Positions 1 to 14,200 of a DNA stretch of 64,000 bases are shown here, piece after piece. A program made the translations under genes and the position numbers. The notes under the pieces are model-generated. The model searched no databases and was not told where the DNA came from. It saw only the letters and a program-made list of their open reading frames with translations. How positions within the stretch are numbered: position 1 is the stretch's first letter; each line of letters starts with the position of its first letter. The DNA lies in assembly GCF_001039355.2 (NCBI RefSeq), contig NW_019776031.1, positions 53,314 to 117,313 on the forward strand, written 5' to 3'. Origin of the DNA: Lingula anatina. Its lineage: Eukaryota; Brachiopoda; Lingulata; Lingulida; Lingulidae.

Positions 1-34
1 AACAGAATCTTTTCTCTATATAAACTCTCCCCAG

Positions 35-239
35 GTTTTATTCCCACTGCTGGACAAAGTACAGAAGTTCTCCAAGACAGCGTCCAGTGTGAAGCAATCG
101 AATGATGCCACGGGAAATATCCTGATCCACCACTCCAGGGACACAGCGGAGAAGCAGTGGGCGGAGACGCGGGTGATGGCGCTGGCGGGGGTGGCCAGGG
201 TGGTCAGTGGCAAGAGACGCGTGCTGCAGCATGCTTTAA
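35..239 (+). CDS. MON2: MON2 exon a (first in window)
   Basis: The acceptor is CTCCCCAG at 27-34 and the donor is GTATGA at 240. The exon encodes [16 protein letters not shown], then the most conserved stretch seen here, [18 protein letters not shown], then LAGVARVV. It ends in phase 1, and the split codon joins the next exon as Ser before DFPRAW, where vertebrate MON2 has GDFSRAW. A reading frame that runs past the donor to 319 is intron read-through. Confidence 0.93.
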
Positions 240-3200
240 GTATGATACAGATTATTTTATACATTTGTTTTCTGTCTCGTGTGTACGAGCTATATTTCGT
301 AGTTTGTTTCCTATGTTAACAGCTGGTAAATGGATGTCATGGACCTGACTTGTTCAGTTCTTCAATTTGTTTAAATTCAAATAAGCTTTATTTAATATGT
401 AATGTTCACTTTATCACACAGGCAGTTGCAAAAAATGGATTTACCTGCATTAAAAACAGTCATAATGTTATTGATGGTAATGCTTTTTTTACTCTTTTAG
501 CACCTTTTAAAACAACTTTTTATAGATATTTAGAGATATTAGCTTACGCCTAGAAAGTTGAATAAAAACATCACTTTTGTAAAGAAAAAATTTATGAAAA
601 GTGGCACTTGAGTGTCTATAGGAGATTATTACACTACTGTTTTCCTCCAGTTATTGTACCACCAGCGTTAGCGCTGGCNTTTATTTATTTTAGGTGATTT
701 TCCTAGAGCTTGGGCGTTGTTGCTAGAATTCATAGAGAGTGCAGCACTTTGCCACAATGCAGAAGTCGCTCTAGCAGCGCTGAAAAGTCTCCAAGAAGTT
801 TTACAAAATGGTGAGGATTCAAAATCAGCTGGTGATGCTATCAAGAATGGAACAGACAGCAAAGGAGGACAATTGAGTAGCAGTGAAACAAAAGTTAAGA
901 CAGACCCTGGCTTGGATATAGCACTGTGGTCTAATGCATGGAGGGTATGGTTGAGCATCGGAACAACCTCAACGCAGCCTCCTTCTAGCTCAAGTAATGC
1001 TACAAATCCATACCTACCAGCGCAACCATTCCTCACTGCCTTAGTTCAGATATTTCCTGGTCTTTTTGAGCACATCAGGTCCCGGTTTGGCTGTGCAGAT
1101 TTGCAGAAGTTGACGGCTGTGTTGAAGAGTGCACTGAGCGTCCCCGTGGCTGGCGAGGCTTTCTCCTTCATACTGCCCACTAACATGGACATGAACATGA
1201 CTCCCTTACAAGAGGGCGTTCTTCAGGCGGTCAATGTCCTGGTCAAGGTAAGTGGACAGAGGTCTCTGCATGTATATTGTAGAATAGTTACATTACTAAT
1301 TATCAATTTTTGATTAAAAAAAATTTTTGCATGAATGTCTATGTTTGATGCTGGTGCAGTGACTTATCTTATTACAGTAACTGATAAAACTAAATTACAT
1401 TGAGTACTGATGGCATGGAAGATAAGGGAGTGTGGAGAAAGGTTCTTGAGCATCAGACTGTAGTAGCAGCAGCAGTAGCAGTTCATCCCTTATTTAACTT
1501 TTACCACATTAATTTATAGGTTATTATAACAAATCATGCTTCCCCAAGTGATGATATGTCATTTGATTTATTCTTTAATTGATAACATGTTCTGTCTCAC
1601 AACATGAACAGTTGGATAGCAAATAAGAATAAAAAAATAATGATAACTCTCTAATCTGACATGTGCTTGAAAAGTTTCTTTCTCTGCTCTCATGAGTCAG
1701 GGAGCTTATTTTGCCACAGATAAAAAAATGCTTTCAAATTGCATCCAAAACTGGTCTGACAGCTTTTAAACCTCATAAATTGGCTTCCAATTGAGAGTCA
1801 TACATCATCACAAAATTACTTTNTTTTTTACTTTTAAAACATGGTAACACTTTAATTACAGGCACATCAGTATTCACAATTATAAATTAAATCGTATCAA
1901 TTTCACATTTATCTTGATCCTTAAATTCTTATGATATGGCAAGTTCCCTGCTGTATAATTTCCTTGATGCGTCTGTCCTAAAAAATCTCTTTTAAAATGT
2001 CCAAAGTTCTGTCCATCTCTTCCTTGGAAATGTAATTTTTGTTACGAAAACATGATACTACTGAGTTGATGTGGCACTTGCCCAAATAGTCCATTCCTTC
2101 GATTAACCACTCAGTGAGGACTTGCCCTCTTTTCTTCAGATATTTCACACTCACTTGATCATTGTCCACCCTTATGACTTCTGCGGCATCAAATGACTTG
2201 GGTCCAAGACCAATCGCAACTACATCACCAAGGGCAAAGAGAGAAAGAAAAAAGAAAGACTTCCTTCAAAGGCAAAAATCAAGAAATACATGTATATTGT
2301 TTTGAATATGAAATTCTAACATTAAATTCCTGCGGTATATTGTGATTTTAAATAAAATTAAAACTGTACATTTTTATGTTAGATTTGTCACAGTAAGAGG
2401 AGTACTTGCATTGTGACTTTTATGTCAAAAAAAATTATGTTATGGTAGTAATTGCACTGGTCGCTAAAAAAAATTGCTTGTAGTCTGTTTAGGCAGAATT
2501 TGAACCAAGTGCAGAGCCTGTTTTCATAAACTGAACTTCTTATCAGTTAAAATTTGGTCTAAAGTTTTAGTCCAGAAATGTTAGCCCACTTTGACCTAAG
2601 ACACAGCAGTAACAGCCAGACCACTGAGGCAAGAATATCAGACTTAGTTAATTGGATAAAGAACCCCTTCACATTCACAGGTCATTTCTTTTGGAGACCA
2701 ACTGCAGATTTCATTGATATGATATTGTTTCATTTATTAATTTTTTGTGTGATGACTGAAAAAAGTAAACAGAGATGGGGTTGAAGCATCTTACCTGAGG
2801 GGTTAAACACACAATTAGTCTCTTTTAGAAAAAATTCACTTGATTCTGAACTTCCGATATAACCAGTTTTTAAGTTTATATTAAGATTAGACCAAGATTC
2901 AGCTTGAGCTTTTTTTGTTTGTTAAGGAGTTCCAGGGTGGAGTCAGTTTTTTAAGTTGACAGTTTTTCATCCCACCTGACAGCATTACTTAGGGACTTTT
3001 CAACGTGAAAGCAACTTTTTTTTCTGTCATGAAAATTTAAAAACCAGTCACCTGGCCATCTTCACATACAATTTTTCTCTTCACAACATTTTAGATGCTC
3101 TTACTTTTGTTTATTTATTTATTTATTTTGTTAATTTTGATAAAAGAAAATGTTAAACTGAGTGCAGTAGCAATTGGCACTTTGTCTGAATTTTTAATAT

Positions 3201-6200
3201 GAATTCCTCCCATTGCACAACTGTGACTCAGAATGATAAAAAATTGGCAAAATATCAGGTAAAATTGTGTGCATTTTGACTAAAATTAAGTACACAATAG
3301 TATAACAATAGACAAATCTAGCTGATTAACAACCCCATAAGAGCAAATTAAAGTCTGCACAGGATATACTTAATATTAGGCAAGCACATTTAAACACCTA
3401 CCCTTCTCTTTTTTATCATGTACAGAATTACTATTATTTTATCATGTGAAATACATATATACATAGTACATATATATCAGTTTTTCAAAGCTGTGATGTG
3501 GAATCATTTGTAGATCATCCCTACATGTAGCTTGCCAACATTGTGTAAATAAAAACAATCAGTATTTTTTTTTCTTAATACAGTTAAATGAAATGAAGCA
3601 TGCATATCACAGTCATTTTTAAATCTGAATCATTATGGAAATCAACACAGTATTAAGTCTTATTGCCCTCAGCTATCAAGCTGTTATGGAGTCTGAAGGC
3701 GTGTTTATGTACAGGTTGGGTCAGCACCTCTCATAAATCCTTAAGTTAAATAAAGGAATTATAATCTTGAAAAAAGTGGTGAGACTTTCTATTCTCTTGT
3801 GTGTCACCTTCATCACCACTGGGTACGAGCCTGGCTAACTTTGATAACAAAGCACAGTTTTTATCAGAATTGACACCAAGAAAAGTCTTTCTGAGAAAAG
3901 TTAGCCCAAATGTGAATGGGTCTTAAAATAAGAATGTGTGGATAGCAAACTATACACATCTCTTTACACATTAAGGGTGCAGAAAGCTGAAATAGGGAGT
4001 GGGATAATTTTACTCTCAGGCTGTAGAGTCTGTAGAAGTCAGTATATCAGGCAGAGAAATTTCAGATGTCCTTTTAAGCACATTTACCCATGGCGACCTT
4101 TTGACCCTCTCTGGGGTTTCTGGGATTTCTGGGCTTGAATTGCCTGCCGTCAGTTGTGGTGCTGACCCTCCCTGCGGCTTCCTCAGTGGTGAAGGCATCA
4201 GGTATTCACCAGAGTCGGGAATTGTGTCGTATATCCGTTCATGTGGTATTCTCAAGTTTTTAACCATATTATTGGCTGTAGGGCTGGTCGGGGAAGGGGG
4301 AGTGGCCCGAAATCTTGTATCTGACTTTGACCCGACCCTGTTGGCATCTGGGGGTAAGGTGGGTAGTGGCCGTTCTGTTATTTTAAGGGGCGTGACATTG
4401 GTGTGACTCCATATCTCCTTGTGGTAGCCCTCCTTGCGCAGATTGTCAACCTTGCCACCCCATTCGATCTTAATGAGCTTCAGTCTGCCCAATAGAGGGC
4501 TCATGTCTTCAAGACAGACCTCAGGCCTGATGTAGTTGATCCTGAATTTGTATGCTGGTGGAGAAAGAAGATCGAAGTTGTCAAGAATTTTGTTTAAAGT
4601 TTTCGCCTCTTCCAGCACAGCTTTGTCTGTGCCACCCAGGAGAACTTTATTCGCTCGTTCTTTTTGATTTCCTAATTCGCCTAACTTCTTGTGAATTTCA
4701 AGTTTTTTCTCATGGATGATCTTCTCATTCTCCTGCTTTATTTTGTCAACTTCTCCAATGAGATCCTGACATGTTTGATTGACCAATTGCTTCACTGTCT
4801 CGCCCTGGTGTAGAATTAGTGCCTTAGTGTCCTCATAAGTTTTATTGCTGTTGCGTTCGTGTAGACCTAACTGTTCTTGGATGTACACTAACTCTTTCAC
4901 ATATTCCTCCAAGGTATTTAAGCCGCAGCCTATTTTGGATCTCTGTGGCTCAGACATGGCCTTGAGACTCGTGACCCTGTGCCATAGGTGCTCCAATTTA
5001 GAACACCTATCACAGATGAAATTATGGCAGTCCTCGCAGTAATGTTGCACCTCCTGCTTTTGCCTGCAGGTACACCAAGAAGAAGGGTCATTTAAGTCCA
5101 CGTCTTTCTTTAGCGTAACCCCCTCCTCTGCTTCCTGTGCCATTTGCAATACCAAGTGATTACGATATGAAATATTATCATCCCGCACCATACGATATAA
5201 GTTAGTGTTGTTGATATCTAGAGGTGATTTATTCACATCTTGTCCCTGGATGGTTGTCTCTGACTGACAGACAGGACAGGTCACTTTGGACCAGTGTTTC
5301 TTGCTCTTTAACCTCTGAATGCTGTCTTCGTTCAGTGCATGGCCGCAGCTGAGGAGCCTCATGGGGCCGTTGGATGAGACGGACGAGGCGATGCTGCTGC
5401 CGTCTTCAGACTCTTCCTCTGACCAGTCTAGGAAGATGCTGGACACTGATTTCCTTTGACTGGCCATTGGAGATTTGATGTCTAGCGTATAAACTGGGAG
5501 AATTGCTATCAATGTGTTGTTCTGCAGCACATATGCTGGTATGTCAGATTAATGTAAGGCTGTTTTCATTGGTGATATGATTAGTCCTCTATTGCAGATG
5601 TCTCTTGTGAATTTGACAAGCATTTTAGCATGCAGTACGTTCAGGTAAAATGAAAGTTACAGCTTTCCAAAGGAGATGACGAAACTTGCAAATTTTTCTC
5701 TTGTCGTGGATTGCTGTCTTCACACGTCCAAGTATATCCCAGTATCCATATAGCTATGTAGCAAGTATTTTGTCCAGCTTAAGGGCAATGGTGTTCTATG
5801 TAGTCCCAGTGTAGTATCTCTAGTCCACTGTTAGGTCTGGTAAGCACACAAACTGAGGTCACCAAATATATGTACCTGTTTCCCCCCGTCTGTGATGCCC
5901 ACTTGTTACCTAATCCATTTAGTTTACGCCCTCCTAAGTTCTGTTCAAGGGACTGTAGTTTACTTGTTAAGACAGCTCCTTCGTCAGTTGAAATATAGTC
6001 GAGTTGTGGCTGCGGCCTTCAGCCTTGATGACTCAGTTGCTGACTAGGTTTACCAGTTTAGGCAAAAGCAAGCAAATTTGTTTATTGCCACCAAAAATAT
6101 TGACCCTGTGCGTAATCCTATAGTCAATATTCCCACCTGAATATCCATACAATGTGACCTGTTTAGTTCCAGCTGTTAAAATCCACTGGCGCCTATGTCA

Positions 6201-8172
6201 TATAAAAATGTCGCTGTCACTTTTCAGTGTCTGACATAAAAAAAAATCATTTCCAAGGTGTCAGTGAGTAGTTTTGCCGTGGGCTGCGCATGCATCATCG
6301 TCGCGCTCTGTTATGCTAGCTGGTCCAGTTTTGAGATTATGCTGCACCGTGGGCAGTACAAAGAATTCCAGTCCTCTTCATAGTCTGAAATATGTCACCG
6401 ACCTTGGACCAAATAAACCCCACTTGCTGTCTCAAGCACGCACCTTCTCTGCCCTGTGATCTAAATTATAACTCAATGTTTGTGATAATAACAGCAGTTT
6501 GTCTCCGCTGTAAGCCTGTGTATAACTTCATAGTGTGACCAGGTTTTATAATGGGCAGAAACGCTTGAGGAATTCTGTTCAACCTTTAGATCAACACTAA
6601 GCCTCCATTCTTATTGATTGAGGCTTTATTGTATGTAATGGGTGGGACCAGCCTGTTTACCTGTTGATATGACACAAGGCAGGGGCTTGTTAAGGGGGGG
6701 AGAGACTTAGATACAATGCCTTAAAGCCACAGACACATGCTAACATATTATTAATTTTTTCAGTGGCTGAGATGAGTTTTTTCCAAAGACAAACATTTTT
6801 TGCCTGCTTGTTATTGTTGACAGTTTTATATAAAGTGTATTTAAAAGAAAGCAGGCTTGGGAAGAAGGTTGCCTATATACATGTAGTAAAGTTCTTATAA
6901 GGTGTAGTTTTACAATTTTTATATTTTTAACAAAAGAAAACAAAAAAAAATATGTACACAATTTGCACAGAGGAGTTGAAAACCTGGTACACAAGGGTGG
7001 AGGCAATTTTTTTGTCCATTAGCTAATTTATAGTGTCAATAAAATGAAAATTAAACCTGTTTGATTAGTTGCTCTGTGACAGTTGCTTGTGTGGAGGCCA
7101 CATTTTTTTCTTTTTCCTTGGGATCATCTTTCTTATTATGTATAGCTAACAAAAGTCATGTGTTTGATCTGAATACTGAAGTAGATCAGATAGCAGGCCC
7201 GTAAAAGATATTGGTAAATGATTTAATTCCATTCATTAAAACCTAAATCGAGTCTTTCATTGTTGGCGTATGACAGAAGATGTTAACTGTACATATTTGA
7301 CCTGTGTCCAAAGCAAAAATTCCACATTTTTCAGTCATTTCACAGTGTGTTTATGAATTTGTACAGCAGCTCACTGTGTTATCAGGAGTCTTATAATAAA
7401 CTGACATATTATTTTATCCCTTTTCTACTTAGTCAACAATGAATTAGACACTTATTAGTGAGGTTAATTCTTAGCAGCAGTTATAGCAGGAAAATCCTGC
7501 CTATATGTTTATGATATGTATAATATGATATAATTTGTTTGCACCAGATACCATGACAGTAAATACAAGTTAAGGTTTACGAACATGTTTTTTTTACTGA
7601 CCACTAAGATTATGTGTAACACCACAGATTATTTGTCCTGGCAAAAGTTATTATGTGGACCATGTGTAGTGACACCTATTCCTTGTTTGTTAGATATTGC
7701 TATTGTTGTGTGGAGACAGGGTAACAATGACGGTGACATTGTAATGACAGTTATCAAGGTACCACTTGACTGTGCTCTAAACTTCCAGTTTGTTGCACAG
7801 ACCTTGAACTGGAAGACAATGAGTAGTCAGAATGAAGAATTAATTAGTCTGAGGATGATATCTGTAGATAATGGTAAAATAATATGAAAAAATAAAATGC
7901 TAAAGCAATGGCGAATATGGTCTATTTGAAAAGTTTGTCTTTTTTTTTTTAATTAGCCATACACTAAATCTTAAAGGTATGCTAAATGTATTTGGAAATG
8001 CCCCAAACACTTATTATATATATATCCACAATATCCTGCAAAGCTAATTATCTTTCCCAATTCTGACTTTAAGAATTTTAAAACTCCTCATTCAAATAAA
8101 TCAAAGAACCTTATGACATTTTTTACTAAAAATGTACAGGCAGGCATGGCAGTCTAAATGTCTGGTCTACTT

Positions 8173-8215
<43 letters not shown>

Positions 8216-11200
8216 TTTCAATACATGGTAAGGGCATCTTTATCCCTAATTCAGTTCAAGACCAGTCTTTTTGTAGATTGATTTTGGAAATTAAATCATT
8301 GTACTGGCAGTTTGTGTATTGAATTATTGATCAGTTATTGCATTAGCAAGTTAAATAATTCATAAGTTTATACACGTCAATAGATTTCAAAGCTTTGAAG
8401 AAAGTGAAAAATTATTAAACTTCCCTCAGTTAATTTAGGAGTTTCAGATGAACATCTGACAACAGGGATCAGAAATGAAATGAAGATAACTTATAAATAT
8501 CAGATTCTAAATATTGGTCTTCTGAATCTTTCTGATTATAGGGCCATATATTGAAATGAGATGACAGAATGCTGTCCAAATTTTTTGAACTCAACATTGA
8601 CTTCTGTATTGAACAACTGTGCTAAATGAAATGTACAAATATTTTTGGTAGTGTAAGGAATATTTATTGAGAGAAATATAATGTTCTTTTCTAAATATAG
8701 ATATCTAGAAAAATTAACTTAGTGTGCAGGATTATTAAAAAGGTCTTTATCAAATTATATAGAAATGTAGATATCTCAGAAAAAACAGTTCATTCTAACA
8801 TACAAGCAGTTTTCTACATCTTTTCATTGTGCAATTTTAAATTAGCTCGAATAGCAACTAAACACAAGAGAAAAATTTTTTTAGCAAACCTCAGCCCCCA
8901 ATTTTTATACATAAATACACATTACCTCAGCCCTCTGATTCATCATTCCTCCTTCTACTCACCCCTCTACCCTGGTGTACACATTTTTGGTTCAAAGTTA
9001 CATACTACCCCAACCTTAACACTTTTGGCTAAAAAATTATATAGCACTAGTCTATTTAGACACCATGAAATATTTAGGTATATTAATGAACATTTTACTG
9101 ACTTCTTGAGTACTTGCTTTGAGGCCAATATAAAAGTATTTGAGCAATATCACAAAATTATATAAATTACATCTGCCATTGACAAGTTATTGTGAATTGA
9201 CATAGTCTTAAAGAGATATGATATTTAGTACCCCATTCACACTACAGTTGCAAAAATGCGCATTTCTATAATCCGAGTTTTTCGTGAGGATTTCGATTCG
9301 GTATTGCGTTCACACACGCTAATACAGCGAAACTGAATTACAAATTTCAGGTTTAACTTCCTGTTTTGAACACTCGCGCATGCGCCGCACAGGAAATCTT
9401 AAAATACCAACAAAAATTTGTGACGACAAATGCAACTCTAAAGACATTCCAGCATTCTTGAGAAGTATAAGATGGCAAAATAAGTTTGTTTCCTCATGTT
9501 GTAGTGAGTGGTGACCTCCAAATACGTTTGGTGCAATCGCTAAAGTAATAAACAAGCGTTCATAGATACCCCCACTTATCTGCACACATGCGCAGTTAGA
9601 TCTGTACAGGTGTCGATTCCGGTAAGTTATCCGGATCGCGCTTAGAAATCCACCTCGCTTGCAGGATTTTGAAAATGTGCATTACAAAAATCCTCTTGCG
9701 TTCACACTACTGCATTTATTCGAATTGTGACCTAATTCGCAATTTATCCGGATAACTGAGCGTAGTGTGAACGGGGTATAGGTATCCGTTGGTCAGGTCA
9801 TATATTACACATCAGTCCAGCATCTTACAAATAAGTAATTCCCTCTTGATAGTAGCCCCCTGGCGAGTGTTTCTGTTGTGAGGAGGATTGTGAAGGGGGT
9901 GTCTGCACCTCTTGGAGATACTCATAAGAGTCTTGCACCCAGCTGGTATCCATGGTGTTTATCTGTTGAGGAGGAGAGGAGGTGAAATCCTCGGTGGTAC
10001 TAGTGCTGTCATTTTGGCTCTGTACCCTGGGGGTCTGGTGAAGATGATAGGGGTACGTCTGGGTCATTTCACCCGTCTGTGGGCCCCCTTGCAGTCGAAG
10101 TACACTTTGGGAAACAGGGTGATGCTGGAGATGTTGATAGGATGAGGATTCTGTGACCTCCATTTTGATGCTTGACCCATGGTCTGTTTTTGCGTAGTGG
10201 CCTATCTGATCCTGATGGAGATAAAGCTGGTCACCATGATATTCATTTGCTTTGGTCGGTCTCATCCCAGAGCCATCAGATTCATGATGTTGAAAGTAAT
10301 GTGGGTCATGACCTTGACCTACATTGTGTATTTCTCTGGTTAAGCTGGAGATGGAGCCCCCAGAATCTTCATTCACTGTTGGCAGCACTCTGAGCATCTG
10401 CTGGTGATGAGCTTTGATATGGGCATACTGAGGAGCAGGGGTACCCCTTGTCACATGACTAGGTGAATGACCTCTGACCTCTCCCTTATCAATGGGTAAT
10501 ACAGCTATTTTCTTTGGATGGTGGTATGGTTGAACTGGTTGAGCAGTTTTGGTGGTTGAGCTGCTCTGGTTGCTTGATGGAGAATATCCAACCATGTTTG
10601 ACATTGTTTGGTTTTGAGGTTGTACATTCTCGGCAGAGCTCGTGGTGGTCTGATGTTGAGTTGATGCAGTTCTGTAAGCATTCACTGTGGCGTAATTGCC
10701 AGACTTTGCCTCTTGGGAAGTTCTAGGAAGAACAGTAGGCATGCTGTAGACTTTTTCTTGAGTGCTGGCTTTAAAACGAACCATATTGGTGCTCTTGGCT
10801 GACAGCTGGACGGCTGGTTGAGACAGTTGCGATTGTGAGATTTGAGATTTTGGAACTGCCTTTGGTGTCTGGTAGTGTGACATTGCATTATTTTGCTGCT
10901 GCTGATGGTGATGCTGGTTCGGATAGGGAGTGTTTGTCTGATTCTGTAATCTCAGCATTTCCATGTGGTGCTTGGCTTCCATTGCCAGCTGCATGTGGTT
11001 ACTCTGAGGTGGAGATGACTGCGCCTTTTGTCCTGTTGGTTGATACAGAGATATAGGAACCACCTCTGGTTGCTTGTAGTGCACCTCTTCAACATTTTGT
11101 TTCATTTTTAGTGGTAATTCGGGAGGATATGTGGTTGGTAAGGGTGGTGGTTGTTGAGGCTTAGAGGAACTGTCGTTATTCTTCAAAATGCCATTTCTCC

Positions 11201-14200
11201 ATGAATCAGAATCGACGGTGAATGAGCCATAGATGTCTGAAAGGTTGTCTTGTGGCAAGGACCCTCTGTTAAAACTCAAAGATATTTTCTGGGGAAGTGG
11301 AGCGTGGGTGATGCTTACTATACGTGGAAGCTCCTTCTGAATCAACAAGGCCTCGTGCACGATATCAGAGTTATGCCCATCCACCACAGCTGCTGCGTTA
11401 ATTTTCATGGCGTTCAATACTCGAAGAGCATCGTCAGCTTCAGCAATGACCACGTCCAATTCCGCCATTTTGTCTTGCCACACCTCTGAAAGATTACGTA
11501 ATAATTTGTCACAGTGCTCATTCACATACAGCGTGATTGTACTTGCTCGATCCTTAATTTCAGCCTCTACAGCAGTAAAATTATTGTGCAGGTTCCACCT
11601 ATACTGGCTCAGCTTATTCAACTTCTGCTGCACCGTGGCAATGGTTTCTCCGAGCTCCTTCGATACAATTTGCAAGGTGTTCTGGGATTCCTTGGCAGCT
11701 TTTTCCAAGGAGCATATGTTGTGTCCGTCATGGCTGCTGTCGATGCAGTCAGGACATATAGGCATGTCACACATGAGGCAGTAAAATCTGAGTGGAGATT
11801 TAGAATGTCGGGGGCAGAAATCTACGGAATGCTGCTGAGGCATCTGGTGTGTGTTATCATTTTCTCTCAGGTCAGAAAATACTTGAAGCTGCTGTAACTT
11901 GTCAATCTTCCCTCCTGGAATTTTGGTTTCTCGGTGGCATTTGCGATCGGGACACTTAATGATGGCATATTTTCTGAGCGTTCGGCTCTTCATATTCTTC
12001 AGGATACATCCTGAGCAGTAGCAGTGACCACATTTCAAGAGACGCGGCTCATCATACGGTTGTTTACATAGAGCACAGACGCCTTGGCTGGGGGTGAAAA
12101 TGGCACTTACCCCAGTCGCAGCTTGGATGTTGGATAAACTATGGACACTGTGCATACTTTGTATACTGGCCTGCCTCTGGTGGGGGTGGAGTTTGGGGTG
12201 CATACTGACACCAGTGGCACCTCTCTGTTGTGGTGACACCACTTCTGAGCCTCCGCTGATGGAGGTGGCACTCTTCTGGGATTGGAGATTGCTCAATGAT
12301 AAAGATAGCGAGCGAACACTCTGGGGAGTACCGGGCACTGAGGTTGACCTTTGGATGACCTTTTTTCGACCTTTTACCCTTTTGTTGGCCTTTGCGATCA
12401 CTGTGGTATCTGGCGTCTCTGGTCGGGTGATCCATGCTGACTCTGGTGATGACATCTTTTATGTTAGTCCAGCACTGGTTTTGCCTTTGCACTTTCTGTG
12501 AACTGCAGCTGAGCTGGCAACATAAATGTTGATAAAGAGCTGAGAAATAGAGAGCTTTACCACAAAGTAACTATCTGAACCCCTTCAGATTCAAAAACTG
12601 CTACAGAGTAGGTCTGTCTCTGTCAAAGCCCAAAGTTAAAGTGTTAGAAGAAGACTGGGGCCTGTCTGTTCATATATCCTCTATATATCAGATCTAAGTA
12701 ACACTTCCTCTTTCTTTGGGGAATGTTTACACAGCTTAAAGCATGTCTATGTCAGTAATCCACTGTAATAATATTGTCCAGACTTGTGTAATAAATTTAA
12801 ATACCCCCATATGCTGTGTAATAGTGGAAATTACCCCGTCAGTTCATGTAACAGTTGATATATTGATCAAGACACTAGTGTCCTAAGGCTCAGCTGTCTC
12901 CAGAAACCTTAGGGTTATGTCTAATTAATTAGTGTCACCTGAGAAGACATTGTCACCAGCTTTAAGCTTTTGAACTCAAGTTCAGATTAAACTGATAATG
13001 TACTGAAGCTAGGCTGTAGTCTTGACTACATAAGTTTTTTTGTAAAAGGTTCTTATTGTATATAAGCTATAGTTCTTTTACTAGATTGTTGTGGCTGATA
13101 TATCAGTGTTTTAAGTGTTCTAAACACGCCAAGCTGAATAGTTTACACTTCAAGTTGCCAGAGTAGTTTGACAATGAAAATAATGTTGATTGAAATTACA
13201 TGAGTCTGCGACTGTAGAAGCAATTGACACAGTTAAACATCAGGAGTGGAAAACTGACAAATGATGCTGTTCCTTGAATTACTGTATGATGTGGTTACAT
13301 GATCACAAAATTACATGTGATTATGTTATATTAAGTCCAACCACATGATTTAGTCTCTCTGTTCTTAGATTCTTGATGCATAAATCCTATGATGGTGAAG
13401 ACAAACTTTTCTGTTTAAAATAGTTCTCCATTAATTCATTTAGTATATATGTTAGAATCAACTCACAGAGTTGCTGTTAACTTAATCCCAGGTTAGTATC
13501 TGGGACAGTTTGGTCCGAAATTTTTTCCAGTTATACTGTTACTACAGTCAAACCTGACACGCCTCTTTTTACGGAAATCCTTAAATGGCAGGTGATTACT
13601 TGCCCATTGTTTTGGTCCTTAACTTTTAAGTTAAGACCTCTTCAGTTCTCCATATACAGGGTACATAAGTTATAGCACATTTAAGTCAGCACAGAAGCTG
13701 TTCCCTTGTGTAGTTAATCACTGGTCTGTCCTTTGATCACTATAATAGTTAAGGCATGCATTTTTTGATCACTATAATAGTTAAGGCATGTACGTGTACA
13801 CTTCCTGTGTCATACAGGTATACCAATGTACTAACCAAATAGGTTAAAGCAAGTTCAAATCCAGTATCCTCTATGTAATATCCACTGTATGAAATGCACG
13901 GCCTATTTTAGGATTGTTCGCTGTGTAAACTTCTTAATATATTGTTCTGAAACAAGGTATTGTATTCAGTGAGAAGGGTCTGGTTGTTTTCATCTTTCTG
14001 TGTGGTACGCGTATGTTTGCTGACCAGGCTGCGTATATTGACTGCCTGTGCTGAAATGTGCACTCCTGTTTTTCTTTAAATGCTAGTATAGTAGCTTCCT
14101 TTGCTGACAGTGTGAGAGAAATGTCATTTGATTATAGAATATTATATACTAGTACTTGTATAATAATATGTTGAATATCAGAGTTACTGCTTGAGCACAC

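Larger units (their letters stand above)
1248..4015. other. Left part of MON2 intron 2, no confident gene
   Basis: AT-rich sequence with the contig join at 1823, the doubtful coding remnant at 1978-2229 and short TTTA tracts. The region 2230-4015 holds nothing I recognise; it probably includes the 3' UTR of the gene at 4016-5467. Confidence 0.6.

Noticed and set aside
2490-2530. GGTTCAAATTC on the minus strand, like a tRNA B box
   Set aside because: No A box at the right distance and no cloverleaf can be drawn.
4101-5042. Plus-strand ORFs over the half-RING gene
   Set aside because: Shadows of the minus-strand coding sequence.
7585-7887. 100-codon ORF, its second half also open in the right copy at 16921 onward
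   Set aside because: No start context, no domain, no splice structure linking it to any gene, and it lies on the MON2 strand where MON2 is already continuous without it.
8722-9165. 147-codon plus-strand ORF, partly repeated at 17819-18181
   Set aside because: The duplicate copy carries a two-base length difference in the A-run near its start that breaks the frame, and the protein has no domain. It is probably 3' UTR of the antisense gene read backwards.
10172-12501. Several plus-strand ORFs over the TRIM-like genes (also 18605-20949)
   Set aside because: They are shadows of the minus-strand gene; the minus frame has a complete RING, B-box and coiled coil.
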